From contig JAVBRB010000008.1 in assembly GCA_031548515.1 (NCBI GenBank), positions 1 to 64,000 of the forward strand: a DNA stretch of 64,000 nucleotides, given 5' to 3'. Source of the stretch: UBA940 sp031548515 (GTDB taxonomy: Bacteria; Bacteroidota; Bacteroidia; Bacteroidales; Rikenellaceae). The notes beneath the pieces are model-generated. The model saw nothing but the letters and a program-made list of their open reading frames with translations. It was not told the origin of the DNA and did no database searches. Positions within the stretch are counted from its first letter, which is position 1. The number at the start of each line of letters is the position of its first letter. Below, piece by piece: positions 57,575 to 64,000 of the stretch. The translations under genes and the position numbers were made by a program.

Positions 57575-59209
57575 ATGAAACTACTCGCCAAACTTTCCGC
57601 AGCATGCCTTCTGTTTGTGTGCTCTGCGCTGTCCGCCCAGGACATAGAACTGAAAATCAACAAAAAATACATCAACTTTCCGGTCTCCCACTCAGTGGAT
57701 AGGGGACGAATGACGTTTACCGTCGACGGCATGGCTGAGGCGCCGGTAGTCATACGGCTGGCTCCTTCGGAGGCGGATTACTGGGTTTTCCGCGACGTGT
57801 CGGCCTGGAAAGGGAAGAAGATAAAAATAAGCTACGGCGGTGACCGGACCGGACTCGCACAAATATACCAATCTGACGAAATTGCTGGTCAGGACTCGCT
57901 GTACCGTGAAAAGAACCGTCCGCAATTCCATTTCACAACGCGGCGCGGCTGGATAAACGACCCCAATGGCCTGCTGTACCACGACGGCGAATACCACCTT
58001 TTCTACCAACACAACCCCTATGAGCGAGAATGGGAGAACATGCATTGGGGGCATGCCGTGAGCCGCGACCTGGTACATTGGGAAGAGTTGAACGACGCCC
58101 TGCGTCCCGATGTGCTGGGATCGATGTTTTCGGGTTCAGCGGTCGTCGACTACGAAAACACTTCCGGCTTCGGCACGAAGAAAACCCCTGCAATGGTGGC
58201 TGCCTACACCGCCGCAAGTCCCGACAGGCAGGTGCAGTGCATTGCATACAGCCTGGACCGCGGGCGAACTTTCACAAAGTATGGCGGCAATCCGGTGATA
58301 AATTCCAAAGAGAAGTGGAACAGCCAGGATACACGCGATCCGAAAGTATTCCGGTATGCCCCGGGCGGCCATTGGGTGCTGGTACTCAACGAACGCGACG
58401 GCCATTCCATATACAACTCGACGAACTTGAAAAATTGGGTCTATCAAAGCCATACTACAGGGTTCTGGGAGTGCCCGGAACTGTTCGAACTGCCGGTCGA
58501 CGGCAATCCGGACAATACCCTGTGGGTCATGTACGGCGCCTCGGGAACTTACATGCTGGGGTCGTTCGACGGCAAAGCATTCACCCCGCTCCATGGAAAA
58601 TATCAATACTCCACAGGGTCGATCTACGCCGCCCAGACTTTTACGGACATGCCCGGCGGAAGGCGGGTACAGATCGGCTGGGGGCGCATACCCCATCCCG
58701 GCATGCCGTTCCGGGGAATGATGCTGCTTCCCACGGTGTTGAGCCTCCGCACGACAAAAGACGGACCGCGGCTGTTCAGCAAACCTGTTGCAGAAACGGA
58801 ACAGCTTTTCACTCCCGTTACGCAATGGAACGGACTGACATCAGGCAAGGCTAACGAACTGCTGAAAAAATACTCGGACGATGGCTGCCTGCGGCTGAGA
58901 ACCACCATAAAACTGTCGCACGCCACCGGCGCGGGTTTTAATCTTTACGGACAGCGGATCATCGACTACGACATGAATGACAATACACTGAACGGCATGT
59001 TCTATTCGCCCGAAGATATGACAAGCATGGAACTGTCGGCCGACATCTACATCGACCGCACCTCCATTGAAGTTTTCATCGACGACGGGGCTTACTCCTA
59101 CTCTATGGAACGGCGCGCCGATCCCCGAAACAGCGAAGGCTTCCATTTCTGGGGCAACAACATCGAAGTGAAGAACCTCGAGGTTTTCAGCGTCGAATCT
59201 ATTTGGTAA
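57575..59209 (+). CDS. GH32 fructan hydrolase (levanase/inulinase type)
   Basis: A 544-residue enzyme with a Sec signal (ending ALSA). An N-terminal DUF4980-like beta domain (about 22-110) precedes the GH32 five-bladed propeller: nucleophile Asp129 in RRGWINDPNG, the SRDLVHWEE and TRDPKVF blocks (transition-state Asp) and ECPELFELP (acid Glu). A C-terminal beta-sandwich ends with IDRTSIEVFIDDGAYSYS. It would release fructose from levan or inulin. No SusC/SusD pair or fructokinase lies beside it, so it is separate from the mannan PUL. Confidence 0.93.
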   Translation: MKLLAKLSAACLLFVCSALSAQDIELKINKKYINFPVSHSVDRGRMTFTVDGMAEAPVVIRLAPSEADYWVFRDVSAWKGKKIKISYGGDRTGLAQIYQSDEIAGQDSLYREKNRPQFHFTTRRGWINDPNGLLYHDGEYHLFYQHNPYEREWENMHWGHAVSRDLVHWEELNDALRPDVLGSMFSGSAVVDYENTSGFGTKKTPAMVAAYTAASPDRQVQCIAYSLDRGRTFTKYGGNPVINSKEKWNSQDTRDPKVFRYAPGGHWVLVLNERDGHSIYNSTNLKNWVYQSHTTGFWECPELFELPVDGNPDNTLWVMYGASGTYMLGSFDGKAFTPLHGKYQYSTGSIYAAQTFTDMPGGRRVQIGWGRIPHPGMPFRGMMLLPTVLSLRTTKDGPRLFSKPVAETEQLFTPVTQWNGLTSGKANELLKKYSDDGCLRLRTTIKLSHATGAGFNLYGQRIIDYDMNDNTLNGMFYSPEDMTSMELSADIYIDRTSIEVFIDDGAYSYSMERRADPRNSEGFHFWGNNIEVKNLEVFSVESIW

Positions 59210-59213
59210 AAGA

Positions 59214-59242
59214 AGAGAGGCCGGAAAATATCCGGCCTCTCT
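59214..59242. terminator. Bidirectional terminator
   Basis: AGAGAGGCCGGA (59214-59225) pairs with TCCGGCCTCTCT (59231-59242) around AAATA, with A and T flanks, between convergent genes. Confidence 0.93.
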
Positions 59243-59246
59243 TTTA

Positions 59247-61730
59247 TCAGTTCTGCATCTTGTCCTCCAGCAATTTTATGTAAAATCCTCCGACCACCGA
59301 ACGTGCGCGGAAGCCCACGTGGGTCGGCGAGTCGGTGTTGTACCAGTCGGACATAGGCACACGGTCGGTCGTCTCATTGTAGAACCGCCACACCGGCGTG
59401 ATGAACTGCCCGAAATCATGGATGTCGCCGGCCAGAGTCGCGGTCCACATTATCCAGTCGGACTTGGTGTAATTGCGGCGGCTGTCGAGCGGCAAGCCGT
59501 ATTTATTCTGTTTTGTAAGGTAATATGCTATCTCTTTCTGCGCGACTTCGGCCGGGAAAATACCAAGTCCCAACAGTTTATCCCATACCAGGTTGTATTT
59601 CTGGCTCCATGTGCCCGGACGGTCGAATGTGAGGCGATAATGGTCGCCGTCGTCGGCCATCTGCATCCACTTCTGCGCCATGTTCTTCGCGGCAACGGTA
59701 TATTTCTCTGCCGCGTCGGTCTTGCCGAGCAGCCCTGCGCAGTAACCATACGACGCTATGCCCATGACTGCCTTTATCGACAGGTTTGCGTTGTGGGCGA
59801 AATGTCCCGCAAAGTCATCCGTACACAGCTGGTTTTCCGGGTCAAGACCTTTCTCCATTAGATAATCGACCCATACGGTCAGCATATCCCAATGCTTTTC
59901 GGCATATTCGGCATTGCCTTCCATTGCGGCTATGGCGGCGGTCAGCACGAGCATATTTCCCGCTTCTTCTACCGGCATGTCGCCACCGTAGGTCTGCCCG
60001 TTGGCGAGAGGATATGTACCGACGTCGTGCGAAGGGAAGGGCTTTGTCCAACGGCCGCTTTCGCTGTAATAGAATATATGGTTCATCAATCCTTTCGCCA
60101 GGTCGGTATTGTATAGAAGGTAGAGCGGCGCCGAAGGATAAGTTATATCGACCGTGCCGATGGAACCGTTGCTGAAATTTTCCTTAGAAAGCCACAGCAG
60201 GTCGCCGTTGGGAGCTTCGACGAGTTTATGCGCCGCTACAGACTGGCGGTATGCCAAAGCACACAGTTCGGCATACTCCTGGCCTGCCACATCGACGGCC
60301 CTGCGCATCAGGTCGTAGTCGAATTGGGCGCATTCGGCCTTCAGGTGCTCGTACTCATACAGGGCCTGTCCAAAAGCCTCCTCAATCGAAAGGTTTCCGA
60401 GGCGATTCCAATATGGGCGCAGGTTCTCTCCAAAATACTGTATCGAACAGATATCGTCGTAGCCGACCATGACCTTGCCCGAAGCCTTTTTGGACATTCC
60501 GAGCGCACGCGCGAGGCCCATATTGCTCTTGCCTTTCGGGGCGACGTCGCCGTTCAAAACGCCTTGGGAAGCAAACGAAGAGCGAAGCGAGGCAAAATCA
60601 CCCACGGCTGCGGTAGTGCCGCCGTTCTCGGCAGCGAGATAAAACCAGCCCCAGTCTATGCGCACGTTATCCCCTGCCCTGCCGAGTATTTTCTGTTCCG
60701 TGCCGCCGGTCTTCAGGTATGTCATGCCGTCCTTTTCGAAGCCCTCGCTGATGTTGGGCTGGCTGTGGAAATTCAACGCCCACGCCGGAGCAGTTTCGAA
60801 ATATATCTGCACATCGTGCGCGGCGCCGTCGGTCGAGCGGACGTCATAGGAGATGTAGTTCACCGGGCGCGACATGAGGTCGAGGTCGTGCATCAGCAGC
60901 GGCGCGAGGAATGAAAGCTGCAGTTCCACAGGACCGCATGCGAACATATAGTCGGTGCGCGTTGGCTGAACGTCAACAGACTTCTGCACGGCGGCGTTGC
61001 CTAAGTATTCATTGACCGAAGGGTCGGTGTAAATGCCGAAATCGAGGTAGGCGTCGCCCGCCGTGTTCTCACACCATGCAGCGATAACCAGACACCCGTT
61101 CGAAGCCTTGGATTTCATTTCGTCGGTTACGGTCACGACGACCTCCTTGCGGTTGAGGTAGCGCTCCCTGACGACCTGCTCGCCATTAATGTATAGCTCC
61201 ACGTTGTCGTCATGCAGCAGGCGCAGGTAGAGGGGTGCGGCCATCTGTTGCGGGGAGAGTTCGACCGTGCGGCGCACCCACACGTCGCGCGAGGTCCACA
61301 CCGTGCCGACGCTCATTTCGTTCTCCGTACCGAAAGCGGCCGCCCCTTCGGTCCATTTCGAGTCGTCGAAACCGGGTTTTTCCCATCCGGCAGCGGGTTT
61401 CGAATGCGTGTAGCGCCCCCGCCACGGAGTATCTGTAGACATTCCGGCCACCACGGTATACGGTATCGCCTCCATCCCCATGAAGCGGTAGACGGTGCCG
61501 TCGACCCTCAATGCCCCCATCATTGGCAGTTCGGTATTGCTCCAGTGGCGTACGGGACCGTCGTACAGATTGTCGGTCATCGACCATGCACTTGTATACG
61601 GATCGATGGTGATAAGCGGATACGCCGGCGCGCGAAGCGTGTTGTGTATCGTCTTGACCTCGGGTTCGCCGCATCCGGTCATCAGGAACAGCGCCGTAGC
61701 GCAGAGTATGGTTTTAATAGTCGTTCTCAT
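59247..61730 (-). CDS. DUF4965/glutaminase-family exported lipoprotein
   Basis: An 827-residue lipoprotein (FLMTGC, Cys19). The N-terminal part (APAYPLITIDPYTSAWSMTDNLYDGPVRHW) and following beta-sandwich (LRLLHDDNVELYINGEQVVRERYLN) match the DUF4964/DUF5127 set. The C-terminal part (SYGYCAGLLGKTDAAEKYT, FDRPGTWSQKYNLVWDKLLGLG, SDWIMWTATLAGD) matches the DUF4965/DUF1793 six-hairpin domain. Such proteins are often named glutaminases, but in Bacteroidota they accompany glycosidases. Function not established. ATG 61730 is chosen for its signal peptide. It follows the GH127-like gene by 16 bases, so the two form an operon. Confidence 0.82.
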   Translation of the reverse strand: MRTTIKTILCATALFLMTGCGEPEVKTIHNTLRAPAYPLITIDPYTSAWSMTDNLYDGPVRHWSNTELPMMGALRVDGTVYRFMGMEAIPYTVVAGMSTDTPWRGRYTHSKPAAGWEKPGFDDSKWTEGAAAFGTENEMSVGTVWTSRDVWVRRTVELSPQQMAAPLYLRLLHDDNVELYINGEQVVRERYLNRKEVVVTVTDEMKSKASNGCLVIAAWCENTAGDAYLDFGIYTDPSVNEYLGNAAVQKSVDVQPTRTDYMFACGPVELQLSFLAPLLMHDLDLMSRPVNYISYDVRSTDGAAHDVQIYFETAPAWALNFHSQPNISEGFEKDGMTYLKTGGTEQKILGRAGDNVRIDWGWFYLAAENGGTTAAVGDFASLRSSFASQGVLNGDVAPKGKSNMGLARALGMSKKASGKVMVGYDDICSIQYFGENLRPYWNRLGNLSIEEAFGQALYEYEHLKAECAQFDYDLMRRAVDVAGQEYAELCALAYRQSVAAHKLVEAPNGDLLWLSKENFSNGSIGTVDITYPSAPLYLLYNTDLAKGLMNHIFYYSESGRWTKPFPSHDVGTYPLANGQTYGGDMPVEEAGNMLVLTAAIAAMEGNAEYAEKHWDMLTVWVDYLMEKGLDPENQLCTDDFAGHFAHNANLSIKAVMGIASYGYCAGLLGKTDAAEKYTVAAKNMAQKWMQMADDGDHYRLTFDRPGTWSQKYNLVWDKLLGLGIFPAEVAQKEIAYYLTKQNKYGLPLDSRRNYTKSDWIMWTATLAGDIHDFGQFITPVWRFYNETTDRVPMSDWYNTDSPTHVGFRARSVVGGFYIKLLEDKMQN

Positions 61731-61746
61731 ATATGTGCCATATTTA

Positions 61747-63765
61747 TTATTCTGCCACAGGAAACGCCGATATGCGCAGACGGGCCGCGCCCATCGGCAC
61801 CAGTTTAATGTCGCTGACCTCCTCTGAGCGTTCCTCCCACTCATCGGGAAGTACTCCTGTCAGGCCGTATTCGTCGATCTTCCATGACGGCACGAGACGC
61901 CCTTTCGCTGAAAACTCCAGCGGGACGCTCCCTACAGTAAACGGATTATCGTCCTCCGGCCACGGAAGGCGCTCCACAGTTATGGCGGCATCCGTAACGA
62001 GTGCATAGTTCCACGGCGAAGCAGCGTATATCTCCCATGACGGCCACGCCGACACGTCCACCCCCTCCTGCCATTTCGAATCCCATATAGCGGTCTGCTC
62101 GCTGTCGACCTTGCGGTAGTCCTCGTCTATCTTTAGAGAGAGCGTAAGCGGCCCGTAATCAACCGAGATACTGTTCTTGTTGACCTGCCACATGCGCTGC
62201 GACAGACTCATCGGCACGTTCAGTTCGACCCGGTCTCCGTCATTCCATTCCCGCGCTATCCTTATGTACTTGCCGGAAGTATACTCTCCGGTTGCACGGC
62301 GGCCGTTGATCGTAACATATGCATTTTCACACCAGGACGGTATACGCAGGTAGAAAGGAAATTCAACCGGCGCATTGGTATTGACCGTGAATGTTACCTT
62401 TTCCTCGAAAGGATAATTGCCGCTCTCGGTAATGGTCACATCCTGCCCGCCGCCAACTTTCAGGTTCGCGGAGCACGAACTGTAAACCACCGCAGCAGCG
62501 CCGTTGTCGGGAGTCGCCATAATGAGGTGCTGTATATAATAAGGCCAACCCATACCGTGGTTGTGCTGGCAGCAACGGCTGCTGAACGGGTTCATCGCAA
62601 GGAACGGGCCTCCGTTGTCGATGCCCGGCTTGTGGTTCTTCGAATCGCTAACGGCATGGTTGGGACAGGTCAGGTAGCGCAGAGACCTGTAGTCTGGCAT
62701 CAGCGCAGCCGGATAGCTGTTGAAAGCCACGTCTTCGCAATTCTCGGCCCATGCCGGGTCACCGGTCACCTGCAACAGGATGTTGTCGGAAAGCATCTGT
62801 TCGATGAAAGCACATGTTTCCGTACCCTGGCGCGGATCGAAGAAGCCGATACGGGCATTTTCGTCGGCGCCGTACATCCCGCCCGGAACCTGCCCGAAAG
62901 CGTTGCGGATAAAGTCGAAAACGTGGTAAGAGGCGTCGAGGCCTTCCTTCGCGCCCGAAAACATCCACCATTCGGCAGGCTCGCGGAATCCCTGGGCTAT
63001 GTTCACTACATGCCAGTTGGGAAGCTGCGTGGACTTCATCCAGTCGGCCGTTTTGCGGTGGATCTTGGGCGCGATGTCGAGCAGCGACGGGTCGGAGGTG
63101 CGGTTATACAGCCACGCCAGCGTCCACATCATGTCTCCCCCGCGGCTGTTGTCCCAATAGCGCGTCAGGAATTTATCGTCGGGATACTGCGCCAGCCAGC
63201 GGTAGTAGTTTACAAGGAATGGAATGACACGCTCGTCGCCGGTGTATTCGTAAAAATCCTGCATGATCCAACAGACCATCATATTGGCCAGAAGGTCGCG
63301 GCGGCCTTGTTCGTCTTCGAGTATCGGCCCGAACCAACCGTCGGGTTGCTGGGTGGCCAGGATGCCTTCTATCCAGAAACGCGCCTCGGCGAGCATTGCC
63401 GGATCTTCCAGTATGTAAGCCGACGCCGCGTAACCGCGGAGCCAGTAGGGAACCTCCTCCCATTGGTTCTGGTCGCCGCGGCCGAGCCATGCGTTACTAT
63501 CCTTTTCGAGCCACTTGCTGATCTCTCCCAAATGCCCGTTCAGTCCGGCGGCCTGCAGTTCGAGCTGACGCGCCACCCATCCCGAAGGCTTGACCGTCCC
63601 GATCGGAAGTTTTATAAAATACTGCGGCTGCAACGGGGCAAGGTTGCTGGCATAATGCGAATTGGACGACGAAGTATCGGGACGGTCAACCGTTTCGACC
63701 TTTTCGGCGGAACATGCTGCAAACAATGCCGCGGCTGCAAGTAACGAGAGTTTGATTGTTTTCAT
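61747..63765 (-). CDS. GH127-like (DUF1680) glycosidase lipoprotein
   Basis: A 672-residue lipoprotein (LFAAC, Cys18). The barrel part keeps the zinc/cysteine site of beta-L-arabinofuranosidase HypBA1: Glu316-x-Cys318 (GTETCAF) and the Cys398-Cys399 pair (SSRCCQHNHG), where one Cys is the proposed nucleophile. WVARQLELQAAGL and WEEVPYWLRGY are typical of DUF1680. GH127 members split several furanosides or related sugars, so the substrate stays open. It is first in an operon with the DUF4965-type gene. Confidence 0.87.
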   Translation of the reverse strand: MKTIKLSLLAAAALFAACSAEKVETVDRPDTSSSNSHYASNLAPLQPQYFIKLPIGTVKPSGWVARQLELQAAGLNGHLGEISKWLEKDSNAWLGRGDQNQWEEVPYWLRGYAASAYILEDPAMLAEARFWIEGILATQQPDGWFGPILEDEQGRRDLLANMMVCWIMQDFYEYTGDERVIPFLVNYYRWLAQYPDDKFLTRYWDNSRGGDMMWTLAWLYNRTSDPSLLDIAPKIHRKTADWMKSTQLPNWHVVNIAQGFREPAEWWMFSGAKEGLDASYHVFDFIRNAFGQVPGGMYGADENARIGFFDPRQGTETCAFIEQMLSDNILLQVTGDPAWAENCEDVAFNSYPAALMPDYRSLRYLTCPNHAVSDSKNHKPGIDNGGPFLAMNPFSSRCCQHNHGMGWPYYIQHLIMATPDNGAAAVVYSSCSANLKVGGGQDVTITESGNYPFEEKVTFTVNTNAPVEFPFYLRIPSWCENAYVTINGRRATGEYTSGKYIRIAREWNDGDRVELNVPMSLSQRMWQVNKNSISVDYGPLTLSLKIDEDYRKVDSEQTAIWDSKWQEGVDVSAWPSWEIYAASPWNYALVTDAAITVERLPWPEDDNPFTVGSVPLEFSAKGRLVPSWKIDEYGLTGVLPDEWEERSEEVSDIKLVPMGAARLRISAFPVAE

Positions 63766-63924
63766 ATGGGTCAGCAATTAAAATTAGACTTCTTACGGCA
63801 CCATGGCAATAAGCGGATAAATTCATTTTACCCTGTGGCGAAACGAGTGATAACGTGATTTTCTTGAAAGAATCAAAAACGCTCTCTAGTTTCAACGAGG
63901 TGCAAAACTCCGGGTGGGTTGCAA

Positions 63925-63955
63925 CAAAGATAATATTTTCGGCCGTAACGACAAA
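63925..63955 (-). promoter_or_regulatory. Promoter of the GH127-DUF4965 operon
   Basis: On the minus strand TTTG (63955-63952), a 19-base spacer and TATCTTTG (63932-63925) match the Bacteroidota consensus. It predicts a leader of about 150 bases before the start at 63765. The rest of 63766-64000 shows no gene. Confidence 0.8.
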
Positions 63956-64000
63956 CCGAGGGCAGACAAAATAACCGAGTGTCAAAAAAATCGTGGCATT

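Noticed and set aside
62527..63744. Plus-strand open frame of 405 codons inside the GH127-like gene
   Set aside because: Antisense shadow; the opposite strand has a clear glycosidase with catalytic motifs.

Overview
The window is one contiguous chromosomal segment of a GC-rich member of the Bacteroidota. The evidence is the SusC/SusD-type polysaccharide utilization locus, a hybrid two-component regulator, promoters of the TTTG-N19/20-TAnnTTTG type instead of -35/-10 boxes, the rpmB-rpmG-DUF4295 cluster, an E1 with alpha and beta fused, and meso-diaminopimelate dehydrogenase. Base composition and gene content suggest a gut Alistipes-like (Rikenellaceae) organism; this is inference, not proof.

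Layout. 1-6.9 kb: rpoB (5' end outside the window) and rpoC. 7-15.6 kb: housekeeping and small genes: a DUF4369 lipoprotein, a VanX-type dipeptidase, ddh with a coupled flavin oxidoreductase, a peroxiredoxin, rpmB-rpmG-DUF4295, a thioredoxin-fold lipoprotein, and a phage-like M15 peptidase pair. 15.9-30.2 kb: a GntR/UTRA regulator divergent from a tightly packed operon. The operon encodes E2, E3 and fused E1 of a 2-oxoacid dehydrogenase, a PHP-domain protein, an aldolase-SDR fusion, an exported Ser-type sulfatase, a sorbose-1-phosphate-reductase-like dehydrogenase, a tandem class II aldolase with a dead second half, and a lipoate ligase. I know of no described pathway with this gene set; it is the best candidate here for an undescribed system. 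30.4-38.4 kb: L-rhamnose module (rhaB, rhaA, rhaT, AraC regulator, GH106 rhamnosidase) with no rhamnulose-1-phosphate aldolase of its own. The aldolases just upstream may supply that step. 38.5-40.7 kb: fabI and a lipoprotein aldose 1-epimerase.

41-57.3 kb: a compact alpha-mannan-type PUL. A hybrid two-component regulator is divergent from susC, susD, a susE-like gene, GH76, a susF-like gene and GH125. The model is surface capture and endo-cleavage (GH76), TonB-dependent import, and periplasmic exo-cleavage (GH125), sensed by the regulator. 57.6-59.2 kb: an orphan GH32 fructanase. 59.2-63.8 kb: a two-gene minus-strand operon, GH127-like then a DUF4965-type protein.

Intergenic DNA carries at least three families of short dispersed repeats, several with hairpins, and perfect hairpins without U-tracts at gene borders (rhaB/rhaA, susE/GH76, susF/GH125). 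No tRNA, rRNA, CRISPR array or intact insertion sequence was recognised.
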